A DNA stretch of 61,107 bases. It comes from Pantoea stewartii subsp. stewartii (GTDB lineage Bacteria; Pseudomonadota; Gammaproteobacteria; Enterobacterales; Enterobacteriaceae). Location: positions 1 to 61,107 of the forward strand of contig NZ_VZPF01000024.1 in NCBI RefSeq assembly GCF_008801695.1, written 5' to 3'. Made by a program: the position numbers and the translations under genes. Positions 11,355 through 22,703 of this stretch are shown one piece after another. Under the pieces are notes generated by a model that searched no databases, was not told the DNA's origin, and saw only the letters and a program-made list of their open reading frames with translations. Position 1 is the first letter of the stretch. Each line of letters opens with the position of its first letter.

Positions 11355-12340
11355 TGTTAAAAAACGTCCTGCCCGTGCTGCTGTTACTCTCTTCCCCGGT
11401 CTTCGCGGCCAAACCTGTCCTGACGGTTTACACCTATGATTCGTTTTCCGCTGACTGGGGACCCGGTCCGGCCGTTAAAAAAGCCTTTGAAGCCCAGTGC
11501 GGTTGCGAACTGAAATATGTGGCCCTGGAAGACGGGGTTTCGCTGCTGAATCGCGTCCGTCTGGAAGGCAAGAACAGCAAGGCCGATGTGGTCTTAGGGC
11601 TGGATAACAACCTCCTGCAGGCCGCGCAACAAACCGGGCTGTTTGCCAAAAGCGACGTTGATACCGGTAAATTGCAGGTTCCCGGCGGCTGGAAGGACAC
11701 CACCTTTGTGCCCTTCGATTACGGCTACTTCGCGTTCGTCTATAACAAAAACACGCTGAAAAACCCACCAAAGAGCCTGAAAGAACTGGTCGAAAGCCCC
11801 GAAAAATGGCGCGTGATTTATGAAGATCCCCGCACCAGCACGCCGGGCCTTGGCCTGCTGCTGTGGATGCAAAAAGTCTACGGGGACAAGGCGCCTGAAG
11901 CCTGGCAAAAGCTGGCAAAGAAAACCGTCACGGTGACCAAAGGGTGGAGTGAAGCCTACGGTCTGTTTCTGAAAGGCGAGAGCGATCTGGTGTTGAGCTA
12001 TACCACGTCGCCGGCTTATCACATTATTGAAGAGAAGAAGGATAACTATGCCGCGGCACCGTTTGCCGAAGGCAACTATCTGCAGGTGGAAGTGGCAGCC
12101 CGCCTGGCTAACAGCAAACAACCAAAACTGGCAGAGCAGTTTATGCAGTTCATGGTCACGCCCGCTTTCCAGAATACGATTCCAACCGGCAACTGGATGT
12201 ACCCGGTGATCAAAACCGACCTGCCTGCAGGCTTTGCTTCTCTCAGCGTGCCGAAGACGGCATTACAGTTTTCGCCTGAAGCCGTCGCCAGCCACCGTTC
12301 ACAATGGGTCAGCCAATGGCAACGCGCCGTGAGCCGCTGA
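11354..12340 (+). CDS. thiB: Thiamin/TPP-binding periplasmic protein
   Basis: ThiB (TbpA) is the periplasmic receptor of the ThiBPQ ABC importer for thiamin and its phosphates. The 328-aa product begins at GTG 11354, placed seven bases after a GGAG Shine-Dalgarno. A clear signal peptide (MLKNVLPVLLLLSSPVFA) is followed by mature KPVLTVYTYDSFSADWGPG, the family's usual N-terminus. A solute-binding fold with WRVIYEDPRTSTPGLGLLLW is present. It is the first gene of thiBPQ and is controlled by the TPP riboswitch. It overlaps thiP by 25 bases. Confidence 0.95.
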   Translation: MLKNVLPVLLLLSSPVFAAKPVLTVYTYDSFSADWGPGPAVKKAFEAQCGCELKYVALEDGVSLLNRVRLEGKNSKADVVLGLDNNLLQAAQQTGLFAKSDVDTGKLQVPGGWKDTTFVPFDYGYFAFVYNKNTLKNPPKSLKELVESPEKWRVIYEDPRTSTPGLGLLLWMQKVYGDKAPEAWQKLAKKTVTVTKGWSEAYGLFLKGESDLVLSYTTSPAYHIIEEKKDNYAAAPFAEGNYLQVEVAARLANSKQPKLAEQFMQFMVTPAFQNTIPTGNWMYPVIKTDLPAGFASLSVPKTALQFSPEAVASHRSQWVSQWQRAVSR

Positions 12341-13926
12341 TCCCCTTCTGGCTGATTCCGGGTTCACTCGCCACGTTGCTGCTCTGCAGCGTGGCGTTGT
12401 CAGCTTTTGCTGCACTGTGGATGGCGGCCCCGGCGACCGACTGGCGCGCGGTTCTGCAGGATACCTATCTGCATCATGTGATTGGCTTTTCATTTACGCA
12501 GGCGCTGCTCTCCGCCCTGCTCTCTTTGCTGCCGGCCATTCCGCTGTCCCGGGCTCTTTATCGACGCCGTTTTCCTGGCCGTCAGGGATTATTACGCCTG
12601 TGCGCCATGACGCTGGTCTTGCCGGTGCTGGTCGCGGTATTTGGTCTGCTCACTGTCTATGGTCGGGTGGGCTGGCTGGCCCGGCTTTGCGTCTGGCTTG
12701 GCGTGGACTATCACTTCTCGCCTTACGGGCTTCAGGGCATTTTGCTGGCCCATGTTTTTTTCAACCTGCCGCTGGCCACGCGCCTGATGCTGCAGGCGCT
12801 GGAAAGCATTCCGGCCGAACAGCGTCAGCTTGCTGCACAGCTGAATATCCGTGGCTGGCATCACTTTCGGCTCCTTGAATGGCCGTGGCTACGTCGCCAG
12901 TTACTGCCTACCGGTGCGTTGATTTTCATGCTCTGCTTCGCCAGTTTTGCCACGGTTCTTTCACTGGGTGGCGGGCCGCGGGCCACCACTATCGAACTGG
13001 CCATTTTTCAGGCTTTAAGTTACGACTACGATCCGGGACGCGCCGCACTCCTGGCGTTGATTCAGCTTGGCTGCTGCCTGGTGCTGGTGCTTCTCAGTCA
13101 GCGCTTCAGTCACGCCATTCCCGCTGGCAACACGCAGCGCCAGGGCTGGCGCGATCCGCAGGATTCCGTGCTGGCGCGCATCAGCGACATTGCTCTCATC
13201 GGTTTAGCCTTGCTGTTACTGCTACCGCCTCTGATCGCAGTGATTATTAATGGCCTGGACGGCGGACTGCGCGGCGCCTTGCAACAACCGGCGTTGTGGC
13301 AGGCAACATTCACCTCACTGCGCATCGCCCTGGGCGCTGGCGTGCTGTGCGTGTTACTGACGACCATGCTGCTCTGGAGCAGCCGCGAACTGCGCCTGCG
13401 CCAGCGTAAACTTGCCGCACAATTTATGGACACCAGCGGTATGCTGATTCTGGCCATGCCGGGTATCGTGCTGGCAACCGGCTTTTTCCTGCTGCTGAAT
13501 GCCACTACAGGGCTGCCCGATGCGGCAGATGGCGTAGTGATGTTCGCCAATGCACTGATCGCCATTCCCTATGCCCTGAAAGTGCTGGAAAACCCGATGC
13601 GGGATATCGCAGAACGCTACTACCACCTGTGCGGCGCATTAGGGATCAGCGGATGGAACCGCCTGACGCTGATAGAACTCCGTGCACTGAAGCGGCCATT
13701 GGCACAGGCGCTGGCGTTTGCCTGCGTACTGTCAATTGGAGACTTTGGCGTCGTGGCGCTGTTCGGTAACGCCGATTTCCGTACGCTGCCTTTCTACCTC
13801 TATCAGCAGATTGGTGCCTATCGCGGGGCCGACGGAGCCGTTACCGCATTACTGTTGCTGGTGCTCTGCCTGTCTCTGTTTACTCTGATGGAAAAATTAC
13901 CGGGTCGCCATGCTGACACTGAATAA
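12316..13926 (+). CDS. thiP: Thiamin ABC transporter permease
   Basis: ThiP is the inner-membrane permease of the thiamin importer. It is a double-length protein with two repeated binding-protein-dependent permease domains (about residues 60-260 and 330-530), each with several membrane segments and an EAA-type cytoplasmic loop. I chose ATG 12316 ([16 protein letters not shown], 536 aa) because it matches the E. coli start and length; an in-frame ATG at 12304 would add four residues. It overlaps the end of thiB and the start of thiQ, suggesting tight translational coupling. Confidence 0.94.
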   Translation: MATRREPLIPFWLIPGSLATLLLCSVALSAFAALWMAAPATDWRAVLQDTYLHHVIGFSFTQALLSALLSLLPAIPLSRALYRRRFPGRQGLLRLCAMTLVLPVLVAVFGLLTVYGRVGWLARLCVWLGVDYHFSPYGLQGILLAHVFFNLPLATRLMLQALESIPAEQRQLAAQLNIRGWHHFRLLEWPWLRRQLLPTGALIFMLCFASFATVLSLGGGPRATTIELAIFQALSYDYDPGRAALLALIQLGCCLVLVLLSQRFSHAIPAGNTQRQGWRDPQDSVLARISDIALIGLALLLLLPPLIAVIINGLDGGLRGALQQPALWQATFTSLRIALGAGVLCVLLTTMLLWSSRELRLRQRKLAAQFMDTSGMLILAMPGIVLATGFFLLLNATTGLPDAADGVVMFANALIAIPYALKVLENPMRDIAERYYHLCGALGISGWNRLTLIELRALKRPLAQALAFACVLSIGDFGVVALFGNADFRTLPFYLYQQIGAYRGADGAVTALLLLVLCLSLFTLMEKLPGRHADTE

Positions 13927-14611
13927 TCTGACTTACCTGTATCAGCATTTGCCGATGCGTTTTTCCCTTCACGCCGGGCGCGGCGAACGGCTGGCGATTC
14001 TTGGTCCAAGCGGCGCGGGTAAGAGTACGTTGTTAAATCTGATTGCCGGCTTTCTGCCCGTCAGCCAGGGCAGTCTGATAATGGATGGCGTCGATCATAC
14101 CCACAGCGTGCCCGCTCAGCGCCCGGTATCGATGCTGTTTCAGGAAAACAACCTGTTTCCGCATCTCAGCGTGGAACAGAATCTGGGGCTGGGCTTACAT
14201 CCCGGGCTCAGGCTGACTGCGGACCAGCGTCAGCAGGTAGCCACCATTGCACAGCAGGTCGGGCTCAGTGAGATGCTGTCGCGCCTGCCAGGCCAGCTCT
14301 CAGGTGGACAACGTCAGCGCGTAGCGCTGGCACGCTGCCTGCTGCGCGAGCGGCCGGTATTACTGCTGGATGAACCTTTCTCGGCGCTTGATCCGGCACT
14401 GCGTGGCGAGATGCTCAACCTGGTGCGTACCGTCTGCGAAGCCCGTGAAATCACATTACTTATGGTGTCGCACAGTCTTGAAGATGCGCAGCAGATTGCG
14501 CCACGCAGCGTGGTGGTGGTAGATGGACGGGTTTACTGGGATGGCGCAACGGACCGGCTGCTGTCAGGGGACGTGCGGGAAGCCGATGTGCTCGGCATCC
14601 CACGTCGTTAA
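13910..14611 (+). CDS. thiQ: Thiamin ABC transporter ATP-binding protein
   Basis: ThiQ is the ATPase that energises thiamin uptake through ThiP. The 233-aa product has Walker A GPSGAGKS at residues 32-39, the signature [14 protein letters not shown], and Walker [13 protein letters not shown] followed by the H-loop MVSHS. It overlaps thiP by 17 bases. Its TAA stop shares bases with the stop of the convergent gene yabI (14608-14611), and no terminator separates the two. Confidence 0.95.
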   Translation: MLTLNNLTYLYQHLPMRFSLHAGRGERLAILGPSGAGKSTLLNLIAGFLPVSQGSLIMDGVDHTHSVPAQRPVSMLFQENNLFPHLSVEQNLGLGLHPGLRLTADQRQQVATIAQQVGLSEMLSRLPGQLSGGQRQRVALARCLLRERPVLLLDEPFSALDPALRGEMLNLVRTVCEAREITLLMVSHSLEDAQQIAPRSVVVVDGRVYWDGATDRLLSGDVREADVLGIPRR

Positions 14612-15372
14612 CCGATAAAGACCTGCCACAGCAGGTGGCGGAAAACTGGCATCATCGGGTGAAACTGAATACCGACGAAGGCCGCAACGGCCACGACCAG
14701 GCCCAGTGGCGCGAGCCAGCGCAGTCGTTCAGGCGGCAAATACGCGGTGGCCCAGTCGCGGGTCTTTTCACCGCGCCACCAGCGCCAGCACAGCCAGCAT
14801 CCCAGCCACACCACAAGGGCAACGGCAACCAGCAGCCAGATAAAGTGACCGCCCTGGGCTTCTTTCGGGACATCAATCGCCACGCCTGCCAGAATCCCCG
14901 GCAACAGATAAAGCGGGGGCCATAAAATACAGCCGATCAGATTGGGGGGCAGAAACTTGCGTACCGGCAATTCCAGCATACCTGCCGCCAGCGGGATCAG
15001 CGGGCGAGTGGGTCCCACAAAACGGCCGACCAGAATGGTAAACATGCTGTGCTGATACAGCGCATGTTCGGTTTTATCCAGCAGCCCTTTGTATTTTTGC
15101 AGGTATTTCCAGCGATGAAGCGGCCCCTGAAATTTCCAGCCAATCCCGTAAGAAACCCAGTCGCCAAGCAGACAACCGACGAAGCCAGCGGCCCAGGCGG
15201 GATACAAACCGATCTGCCCACTGCCCACCAGCGCGCCAAGGCTCGCCATCATCACGGTGCCGGGGAGCAGCAGCCCCACAAACGCCAGTGACTCCAGAAA
15301 CGTCACCAGCGCCACGGCAAACAGCGCCCACTCCAGCGACTGTGTAATCAGGTGTTGAACCCAGGCTTCCAT
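14608..15372 (-). CDS. yabI: DedA-family inner-membrane protein YabI
   Basis: This 254-aa membrane protein aligns with E. coli YabI along its length. DedA/SNARE-associated motifs are visible: [28 protein letters not shown], and [19 protein letters not shown]. DedA proteins are thought to act in lipid-carrier recycling and envelope homeostasis; YabI's own substrate is not established. It faces thiQ tail to tail, and diverges from polB on the other side. In E. coli araC and araBAD lie between yabI and polB; they are absent here. Confidence 0.92.
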   Translation of the reverse strand: MEAWVQHLITQSLEWALFAVALVTFLESLAFVGLLLPGTVMMASLGALVGSGQIGLYPAWAAGFVGCLLGDWVSYGIGWKFQGPLHRWKYLQKYKGLLDKTEHALYQHSMFTILVGRFVGPTRPLIPLAAGMLELPVRKFLPPNLIGCILWPPLYLLPGILAGVAIDVPKEAQGGHFIWLLVAVALVVWLGCWLCWRWWRGEKTRDWATAYLPPERLRWLAPLGLVVAVAAFVGIQFHPMMPVFRHLLWQVFIG

Positions 15373-15474
15373 ATCAATCCTCAGAAAAAGCAGAAGGCTG
15401 GATTGTCCAGAGCAGACATCACAGCGTCAAGGCAAGAATTGTAGGCCAATATTGACAAAACGCACCGGGAGACA

Positions 15475-15490
15475 CTGGATAAATATCCAT
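15475..15490 (+). promoter_or_regulatory. Possible LexA box before polB
   Basis: CTGGATAAATATCCAT has inverted halves TGGATA/TATCCA and resembles diverged SOS boxes such as that of dinI. It sits about 50 bp before the polB start, downstream of a TTGACA (15452-15457). E. coli polB (dinA) is SOS-induced by LexA. The match to CTGT-N8-ACAG is imperfect at both ends, so this is a candidate only. Confidence 0.35.
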
Positions 15491-15539
15491 GTTATACTTT
15501 TTAACCGCATGTCCGATTCGCTATCAGCCTGGAGAATAC

Positions 15540-17900
15540 GTGAATAAGCCCCGCGCAGGGTTTCTGCTGAGCCGTCACTGGCGCGATACGGCGCAAGGCA
15601 CCGAAATTACGCTCTGGCTGGCCACCGATGACGGTGCTCAGCGCGTCGTGCTGCCTGTGCAGGAATCGGTGACGTTTATTCCCTGCGAGTACCAGGCGCA
15701 GGTCGAAACGCTGCTGCAGGACGAGCGCCAGGTGCGCATGCAGCCTCTCCAGTTAACCGATTTTCGCCGCCGGCCGGTATTTGGCCTTTACTGCCGCCAG
15801 CATCGCCAGCTTCAGTGGATTGAAAAGAAACTGCGCGAAAACGGCATTCCCCTTTACGAATCCGATATTCGTCCGCCTGAACGCTATCTGATGGAACGGT
15901 TTATCACCGCGCCCGTGTGGTTCGATGGTGACGCGCAGGGCGATGCGCTGGTTAACGCCCGGCTCAAACCGCATCCTGACTACCGCCCACCGCTGAAATG
16001 GGTCTCTCTGGATATCGAAACCACCCAGCATGGCGAGCTTTACTGCATTGGCCTTGAAGGCTGCGGCCAGCGTCAGGTTTACATGCTGGGACCGCCTAAC
16101 GGCGATGCCAGCGCACTGGATTTCGAACTCATTTACCTGGAAACCCGCCCTCAACTGCTGGAGGCGCTCAATCGCTGGTTTGCCGACCACGACCCCGATG
16201 TGGTGATCGGCTGGAACGTGGTGCAGTTTGACCTGCGCGTTCTGCAGAAACATGCCGACCGCTATGGCATTCCGTTACGCCTGGGCCGCCAGCAGGCTGT
16301 ACTGGAATGGCGTGAGCACGGTTTTAAACCCGGCGTGTTTTTTGCCCAGGCGACAGGTCGGCTGATCATTGACGGTATTGATGCGCTGAAATCCGCCTTC
16401 TGGGATTTCCCCTCTTTTAGTCTGGAGTCGGTTTCACAACAACTGCTCGGCGAAGGCAAAGCTATTGATAACCCGTGGCAGCGCATGGAAGAGATAAACT
16501 GGCGTTTTGCCAACGATAAACCGGCGCTGGCACGCTATAACCTGAAGGACTGCGAGCTGGTCACACGCATCTTCCATAAAACCGAGATCATGCCGTTTTT
16601 GCTGGAGCGCGCCGCCGTTAACGGGCTGGCGGTCGATCGCCACGGCGGCTCTGTGGCGGCCTTCAGCCATCTGTATATTCCCCGCATGCATCGGGTTGGT
16701 TTTGTCGCCCCCAATCTCGGCGATGTTGCGCCGGAAGCCAGCCCCGGCGGCTATGTGATGGATTCCCGGCCAGGCCTGTATGATTCCGTATTGGTGCTGG
16801 ATTACAAAAGTCTTTATCCCTCGATTATCCGCACCTTTCTGATCGATCCCGTCGGCCTCATCGAAGGGCTGGCGCACCCAACGGATGCGGATTCGGTGCC
16901 CGGCTTTCGTGAGGCGCGCTTCTCACGCGAAACGCATTGCCTGCCCGCGATTGTGGAACAGATTTGGCAGGGGCGCGAAACCGCGAAAAAACAGGGCAAT
17001 AAGCCCCTGTCGCAGGCCCTGAAAATCATTATGAATGCGTTTTATGGCGTGCTGGGCACCAGCGCCTGCCGCTTTTTTGATCCTCGCCTGGCCTCGTCGA
17101 TTACGCTGCGCGGTCATGCCATTATGCAGCAAACCCGCGAGCTTATTGAAGCCGAAGGCTATGATGTGATCTATGGCGATACGGATTCTACCTTTGTCTG
17201 GCTGAAGTCCGCCCGGGATGAAGCCGAGGCGGAAGCAACAGGCCGCGCACTGGCCGCGAAGGTCAATGACTGGTGGCGTGAACATCTTCAGCAGCAATAT
17301 GGCCTGACGAGCGCACTCGAACTGGAATATGAAAATCACTTTTGCCGTTTCCTGATGCCGACCATTCGCGGTGCCGAACAGGGTAGTAAGAAACGCTACG
17401 CGGGATTAATTCGTGAAGGCGACAGTGAACGTATGGTATTTAAAGGGCTGGAGTCCGTCCGGACCGACTGGACGCCACTGGCGCAGCAGTTTCAGCAGGA
17501 ACTCTACAGCCGGATATTTCATCGTCAGCCCTGGGAAGAGTACGTCCGCACAACCGTAACACAGCTGCTGGCGGGCGAACTGGACGATCAGCTCATTTAT
17601 AAGAAACGCCTGCGTCGTCCGCTGAAGGAGTATGAACGCAATGTGCCGCCTCACGTGCGCGCCGCCCGTCTGGCGGATGAACACAACCGTAAACTGGGTC
17701 GGCCGCTGCAATATCAGACCGGTGGCCGCATTCGCTATGTGATAGCGACGGGCGGCCCCGAACCCGTTGAAGCCCGGACCACGCCGCTCGACTACGATCA
17801 CTACGTCACGAAACAGCTGCAACCTGTTGCCGAAGGCATTTTGCCTTTCGTCGAGGGTGACTTTGCTACACTGATTACCGGGCAACTGGGGCTTTTTTGA
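15540..17900 (+). CDS. polB: DNA polymerase II (family B)
   Basis: Pol II is the SOS-inducible family B polymerase with 3'-5' proofreading, used in replication restart and some translesion synthesis. I chose GTG 15540 ([17 protein letters not shown], 786 aa; E. coli 783). It has a GGAG Shine-Dalgarno six bases upstream and starts where the family starts; the frame opening at 15489 would add 17 non-homologous residues. The exonuclease motif SLDIETT, polymerase motif [11 protein letters not shown], motif [13 protein letters not shown] and motif C YGDTDST are all intact. The C-terminus TGQLGLF is a beta-clamp-binding type tail. Confidence 0.95.
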   Translation: MNKPRAGFLLSRHWRDTAQGTEITLWLATDDGAQRVVLPVQESVTFIPCEYQAQVETLLQDERQVRMQPLQLTDFRRRPVFGLYCRQHRQLQWIEKKLRENGIPLYESDIRPPERYLMERFITAPVWFDGDAQGDALVNARLKPHPDYRPPLKWVSLDIETTQHGELYCIGLEGCGQRQVYMLGPPNGDASALDFELIYLETRPQLLEALNRWFADHDPDVVIGWNVVQFDLRVLQKHADRYGIPLRLGRQQAVLEWREHGFKPGVFFAQATGRLIIDGIDALKSAFWDFPSFSLESVSQQLLGEGKAIDNPWQRMEEINWRFANDKPALARYNLKDCELVTRIFHKTEIMPFLLERAAVNGLAVDRHGGSVAAFSHLYIPRMHRVGFVAPNLGDVAPEASPGGYVMDSRPGLYDSVLVLDYKSLYPSIIRTFLIDPVGLIEGLAHPTDADSVPGFREARFSRETHCLPAIVEQIWQGRETAKKQGNKPLSQALKIIMNAFYGVLGTSACRFFDPRLASSITLRGHAIMQQTRELIEAEGYDVIYGDTDSTFVWLKSARDEAEAEATGRALAAKVNDWWREHLQQQYGLTSALELEYENHFCRFLMPTIRGAEQGSKKRYAGLIREGDSERMVFKGLESVRTDWTPLAQQFQQELYSRIFHRQPWEEYVRTTVTQLLAGELDDQLIYKKRLRRPLKEYERNVPPHVRAARLADEHNRKLGRPLQYQTGGRIRYVIATGGPEPVEARTTPLDYDHYVTKQLQPVAEGILPFVEGDFATLITGQLGLF

Positions 17901-18055
17901 CAGGTGACGAATGCCCTGCCATCCAGTACCATAACGCCCTTCCTCAAAACTCACTGCTCTGACATACGCACCAGGCCCCTTTTGCCTGGTTGACATGCTA
18001 TTGCCTGAGAATGGGGAACACCTTCAAAAACGTTAAAAATTCGAGCAAAAATTAT

Positions 18056-20962
18056 ATGGTTTTTACATTAGGTCAGCGTTGGATTAGTGATACAGAAAGT
18101 GAACTGGGATTAGGTACCGTGGTGGCGATCGATACTCGCATGATCACGCTGCTCTTCCCGGCCACAGGGGAAAATCGCCTCTACGCTCGCAGCGACTCGC
18201 CCGTCACCCGCGTGATTTTTAACCCGGGCGATACCGTGACCAGCCATGAGGGCTGGCAAATGCGGGTGGATGAAGTCCGTAATGACAATGACCTGATAAC
18301 CTATATCGGTACGCGCCTGGATACTGAAGAAACCAACGTGATGCTGCGTGAAGTCATGCTCGACAGCAAACTGGTGTTCAGCAAGCCCCAGGATCGTCTG
18401 TTCGCTGGCCAGCTCGATCGCATGGATCGCTTCGCCCTGCGTTTTCGTGCGCGTAAATATCAAAGTGAACAGTACCGCCTGCCCGTCAGTGGCCTGCGTG
18501 GGATGCGTACCAACCTGATTCCCCACCAGTTGCATATCGCCCATGATGTGGGCCGTCGCCATGCACCGCGCGTTCTGCTGGCGGATGAAGTGGGTCTGGG
18601 TAAAACCATCGAAGCCGGTATGATCATTCAGCAGCAACTGTTGGCTGGCCGCGCTGAGCGCGTACTGATTGTGGTACCAGAAACGCTGCAACATCAGTGG
18701 CTGGTTGAAATGCTGCGCCGCTTCAACCTGCGCTTTGCGCTGTTCGATGACGATCGTTACGCCGAAGCCCAGCACGACAGCGACAATGCCTTCGACACGG
18801 AACAACTGATTATCTGTTCGCTGGACTTTGTTCGTCGCAATAAGCTGCGTCTTGATAAGCTGGCCGACGCGGACTGGGATCTCCTGGTGGTCGATGAAGC
18901 GCATCACCTGGCCTGGTCTGAAGGTGAGCCAAGTCGTGAATACCAGGCCATTGAAAAGCTGGCCGAAAACATACCAGGCGTACTGCTACTGACCGCCACG
19001 CCAGAACAGCTGGGCATGGAAAGCCACTTCGCACGCCTGCGCCTGCTCGATCCCGATCGTTTTCACGACTTCGCCGCCTTCGTCGAAGAGCAACAGCATT
19101 TCCGTCCGATTGCCGATGCGGTCACCTCCCTGCTGGCGGATAATCCCATCTCGCAAGACGAGATGAATATGATCAATGAGCTGGTTGGCGAGCAGGATAT
19201 CGAACCGCTGCTACAGGTCGCCAACAGTGACCGCGAGGGCAAACAAGAGGCGCGCCAGGAACTCATTTCCATGCTGATGGATCGCCACGGCACCAGCCGC
19301 GTGTTGTTCCGTAACACTCGTAACGGCGTGAAGGGCTTCCCGAAACGGGAATTGCATACCATTCGCCTGCCGTTGCCGGCTCAGTACCAGACGGCCATCA
19401 AAGTTTCCAGCATCATGGGCGCGCGTAAAAGCGCCGAAGAACGCGCGCGCGACCTGCTCTATCCGGAGCAGATTTATCAAGAGTTTGAAGGCGACACCGG
19501 CACCTGGTGGAACTTCGATCCACGTGTAAAATGGCTTATGGGCTATCTGACCAGCAACCGTAAAGAGAAGGTGCTGGTGATTTGCGCGCAGGCCGCAACC
19601 GCTCTGCAACTGGAGCAGGTATTACGCGAGCGTGAAGGTATCCGTGCCGCCGTATTCCACGAAGGGCTGTCGATTATTGAACGCGATCGGGCTGCGGCCT
19701 GGTTTGCCTCAGAAGAAAACGGCGCACAGGTTCTGCTGTGTTCAGAAATCGGCTCTGAAGGCCGTAACTTCCAGTTCGCCAGCCGCCTGGTTATGTTCGA
19801 TCTGCCGTTTAACCCGGATCTGCTGGAGCAGCGCATCGGACGTCTGGATCGTATCGGTCAGGCGCATGACATTCAGATTCTGGTGCCATGGCTGGAAAAA
19901 ACCGCTCAGGCGGTCCTGCTGCGCTGGTATCACGAAGGGCTGGATGCCTTTGAGCACACCTGTCCGACCGGCAGAACCCTCTATGACAGCGTGCACGCTG
20001 AACTGATTAATTATCTGGCTGCGCCGGAAAACAGTGAAGGCTTTGATGACTTTATCGACGCCTGCCGTAAACAGCATGACGCGCTGAAATCTCAGCTTGA
20101 ACAAGGTCGGGATCGGTTACTGGAGTTGAACTCGAACGGCGGCGACGCCGCGCAGATGCTGGCGAATACCATTGCCGAGCAGGATAACGACACCGAGCTG
20201 GTCAACTTTGCCCTGAATCTGTTTGATATCGTGGGCATCAATCAGGAAGATCGTAGCGATAACCTGATTGTGCTGACGCCGTCAGATCATATGTTAGTCC
20301 CGGATTTCCCGGGCTTACCTGAAGACGGTTGCACCATCACGTTCAACCGCGATCAGGCCCTGTCGCGTGAAGATACCCAGTTTATTACCTGGGAACATCC
20401 GCTGATCCGTAACGGCCTGGATCTGATCCTGTCGGGCGACACGGGCAGTTGTGCGCTGTCGCTGCTGAAGAATAAGGCATTGCCTGTCGGCACGCTGCTG
20501 GTAGAACTGATTTACGTGGTGGAATCTCAGGCACCTAAGCATCTGCAGTTAACCCGTTTCCTGCCGCCAACGCCTCTGCGTTTGCTGTTAGATCGCAAGG
20601 GCACTAACCTGGCAGGTAAAGTGGAGTTCGAGAGCTTCAACCGTCAGTTGAATGCGGTCAACCGCCATACAGGCAGTAAGCTGGTGAACGCCGTTCAGCA
20701 GGATGTTCACGCTATTCTTACCCTGGCGGAAAAAGAAGTCGTCAGTGAAGCAAGTGCCATAATCGATACGGCACGGCGCGAAGCGAGTGAAAAGCTGGGG
20801 GCCGAGTTATCGCGTCTGGAAGCCCTGAAAGCCGTCAACCCCAATATTCGTGACGATGAAGTTGACGCGCTGGAAAGCAATCGCGAGCAGGTGCTGGAAA
20901 GTTTGGATGAAGCCACCTGGCGCCTGGATGCGCTGCGTCTGATTGTGGTTACGCATCAGTAA
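18056..20962 (+). CDS. rapA: RNA polymerase-associated ATPase RapA
   Basis: RapA (HepA) is a Swi2/Snf2-type ATPase that binds RNA polymerase and promotes its recycling. ATG 18056 gives 968 aa, exactly the E. coli length, starting [18 protein letters not shown]. Helicase motifs are present: I (ADEVGLGKT), II (DEAH in [14 protein letters not shown]), III (LLTATPEQ) and VI ([11 protein letters not shown]). N-terminal Tudor-like domains and a C-terminal RapA-specific region flank the ATPase core. A hairpin ACCAGGC/GCCTGGT (17970-17990) precedes it and overlaps a TTGACA at 17990-17995, possibly part of its promoter. The frame opening at 17990 is too long. Confidence 0.95.
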   Translation: MVFTLGQRWISDTESELGLGTVVAIDTRMITLLFPATGENRLYARSDSPVTRVIFNPGDTVTSHEGWQMRVDEVRNDNDLITYIGTRLDTEETNVMLREVMLDSKLVFSKPQDRLFAGQLDRMDRFALRFRARKYQSEQYRLPVSGLRGMRTNLIPHQLHIAHDVGRRHAPRVLLADEVGLGKTIEAGMIIQQQLLAGRAERVLIVVPETLQHQWLVEMLRRFNLRFALFDDDRYAEAQHDSDNAFDTEQLIICSLDFVRRNKLRLDKLADADWDLLVVDEAHHLAWSEGEPSREYQAIEKLAENIPGVLLLTATPEQLGMESHFARLRLLDPDRFHDFAAFVEEQQHFRPIADAVTSLLADNPISQDEMNMINELVGEQDIEPLLQVANSDREGKQEARQELISMLMDRHGTSRVLFRNTRNGVKGFPKRELHTIRLPLPAQYQTAIKVSSIMGARKSAEERARDLLYPEQIYQEFEGDTGTWWNFDPRVKWLMGYLTSNRKEKVLVICAQAATALQLEQVLREREGIRAAVFHEGLSIIERDRAAAWFASEENGAQVLLCSEIGSEGRNFQFASRLVMFDLPFNPDLLEQRIGRLDRIGQAHDIQILVPWLEKTAQAVLLRWYHEGLDAFEHTCPTGRTLYDSVHAELINYLAAPENSEGFDDFIDACRKQHDALKSQLEQGRDRLLELNSNGGDAAQMLANTIAEQDNDTELVNFALNLFDIVGINQEDRSDNLIVLTPSDHMLVPDFPGLPEDGCTITFNRDQALSREDTQFITWEHPLIRNGLDLILSGDTGSCALSLLKNKALPVGTLLVELIYVVESQAPKHLQLTRFLPPTPLRLLLDRKGTNLAGKVEFESFNRQLNAVNRHTGSKLVNAVQQDVHAILTLAEKEVVSEASAIIDTARREASEKLGAELSRLEALKAVNPNIRDDEVDALESNREQVLESLDEATWRLDALRLIVVTHQ

Positions 20963-20966
20963 GTTC

Positions 20967-20989
20967 AGGGCCGCAAGGCCCTCTTTTTT
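20967..20989 (+). terminator. rapA terminator, abutting rluA
   Basis: The stem AGGGCC/GGCCCT with a GCAA tetraloop is followed by C and six T residues. It ends only about ten bases before the rluA start codon, so rluA must be reached by read-through or from a start site at or beyond the hairpin. Confidence 0.85.
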
Positions 20990-20999
20990 GGAATAATGT

Positions 21000-21653
21000 A
21001 TGGAACCCTATAATCCGCCGCTTGAGCCCTGGCTGCACATTCTCTATCAGGATGCGCACATCATGGTGGTGAATAAGCCCAGCGGCCTGCTTTCCGTGCC
21101 GGGTCGACTTGAGGCGCACAAAGACAGCGTGATGACGCGGATCCAGCGGGATTATCCTGAAGCCGAATCGGTGCATCGGCTGGATATGGCCACCAGCGGC
21201 GTGATTGTCGTCGCACTGACGAAAGCCGCCGAGCGTGAACTAAAACGTCAGTTTCGCGAGCGCGAGCCCGCCAAAACCTATGTCGCTCAGGTCTGGGGAC
21301 ATCCGGCAGAGGAAAAAGGCCTGGTGGATTTGCCCTTGATTTGTGACTGGCCCAACCGGCCAAAACAGAAAGTGTGTTTTGAGACGGGTAAGTCGGCACA
21401 AACCGAGTATCAGGTGGTGGAATATCGGGACGATAACAGCGCACGCGTCACGTTGAAGCCCATTACCGGCCGTTCGCACCAGTTGCGCGTGCATATGCTG
21501 GCGCTGGGCCATCCGATACTTGGGGACGGTTTTTATGCTCACCCGGAAGCCAGGGCAATGGCAAGCCGGCTTCTGCTGCATGCCGAATCGCTGACCATCA
21601 CGCATCCTGCGTTTGGCAGTGCGATGACCTTCAAGCAGCCCGCCGATTTCTGA
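21000..21653 (+). CDS. rluA: 23S rRNA/tRNA pseudouridine synthase RluA
   Basis: RluA makes pseudouridine at 23S rRNA position 746 and position 32 of several tRNAs. The 217-aa product (E. coli 219) carries the family motif HRLDMATSG with the catalytic aspartate at residue 62, the KPSGLLSVPGR segment, and the C-terminal GRSHQLRVHM motif. An alternative ATG occurs at 20996 but is out of frame. It lies directly after the rapA terminator. Confidence 0.95.
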   Translation: MEPYNPPLEPWLHILYQDAHIMVVNKPSGLLSVPGRLEAHKDSVMTRIQRDYPEAESVHRLDMATSGVIVVALTKAAERELKRQFREREPAKTYVAQVWGHPAEEKGLVDLPLICDWPNRPKQKVCFETGKSAQTEYQVVEYRDDNSARVTLKPITGRSHQLRVHMLALGHPILGDGFYAHPEARAMASRLLLHAESLTITHPAFGSAMTFKQPADF

Positions 21654-21665
21654 CCGGCCCGTTTA

Positions 21666-21705
21666 TGACTCGCGCGCCCCGCGGATGAATCACCGGGGCG
21701 CACGC
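21666..21705. other. Hairpin between convergent rluA and djlA
   Basis: GCGCCCCG and CGGGGCGC form an 8-bp stem with an 11-12 base loop, without a T-run on either side. It may slow polymerase or protect 3' ends; it is not a typical intrinsic terminator. Confidence 0.45.
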
Positions 21706-21708
21706 CGC

Positions 21709-22521
21709 TTACTTAAAGCCTTTTTCTTTGCGAATCAGATCGTAAGCCGACTGGATGTCCTGCGCTTTCTGTTTGGCCATTTCCATCATTTCTGGCGGTA
21801 ACCCTTTTGCCACCAGCTTATCGGGATGGTGCTCACTCATCAGTTTGCGATAGGCTCGCTTGATGGTAGTGGCATCATCACTGCTTTTCACGCCCAGTAC
21901 ATTACAGGCATCGTCCAGCGTAGGACCGCGTTGTGCCTGCTGGAAACCGCCTTGAGAATAACTGCGGCCGCCGCCAAACTGCTGGCCGCCTTCCATCATG
22001 CGCAGAAACTGATCGAACTGGCTGTGTGAAATGCCCAACTCTTCACCAATAACGTACAGGACCTGACGTTCGTTGGGATGCAGTGTGCCGTCGGCAAACG
22101 CGGCCTGAATCTGAATTTCCAGAAACATCCGAATCAGGTCAAAACGACCAAAGCAGGCACTGCGTAATTCGCGCAGTTTGGTCCGCAACGGATATTCGCC
22201 CTGTTTGCCCTCACGAAAAGCACGTTGTGCGGCAGTACGCGCCTCACCGTGAAGCTGCATGCGGTCCATAAACAGAGACGCAATCTGGATGTCCGCTTCC
22301 GTTACGCGCCCTTTCGATTTGGTTAAATGCCCCATCACCTGAAACGTGGTGCTGAAAAACAGTGACTGTCGGGTCTGGGTGTTTGAAAAGTACGCCTTGC
22401 TTTGTGCGCCGCGAACCTTGTCAAATCCATGCCCAATGATCAGGCCGATTACAATTCCCCAAAAGCCCGCGCCAGACAATAATCCCAGCACCAGACCTAT
22501 AACTTTTCCCCAGTAGCGCAT
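21709..22521 (-). CDS. djlA: Membrane-anchored DnaJ-like co-chaperone DjlA
   Basis: DjlA is a type III J-domain protein held in the inner membrane by one N-terminal helix ([21 protein letters not shown]), with a central TerB-like domain and a C-terminal J domain. The HPD motif needed to stimulate DnaK lies at residues 232-234 (EHHPDKL). Length is 270 aa against 271 in E. coli. It is linked to capsule induction through the Rcs phosphorelay in E. coli. It diverges from lptD, as in E. coli. Confidence 0.95.
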   Translation of the reverse strand: MRYWGKVIGLVLGLLSGAGFWGIVIGLIIGHGFDKVRGAQSKAYFSNTQTRQSLFFSTTFQVMGHLTKSKGRVTEADIQIASLFMDRMQLHGEARTAAQRAFREGKQGEYPLRTKLRELRSACFGRFDLIRMFLEIQIQAAFADGTLHPNERQVLYVIGEELGISHSQFDQFLRMMEGGQQFGGGRSYSQGGFQQAQRGPTLDDACNVLGVKSSDDATTIKRAYRKLMSEHHPDKLVAKGLPPEMMEMAKQKAQDIQSAYDLIRKEKGFK

Positions 22522-22703
22522 AAACTCCTCAATTCGCCATGCTTACGGCTGAAAATTGCATTATCATACCTGTCATTTATCTCAGCGCCTAACGGCAGCG
22601 CGGACAGAAAAGGATTAACACTGGCGCAACGCCAGGCAGTGCGTTAGTCTCTGACCCGATTGTCGGCATGATGCCAGTTTTCATGGAATTCTCGATACCG
22701 CGT

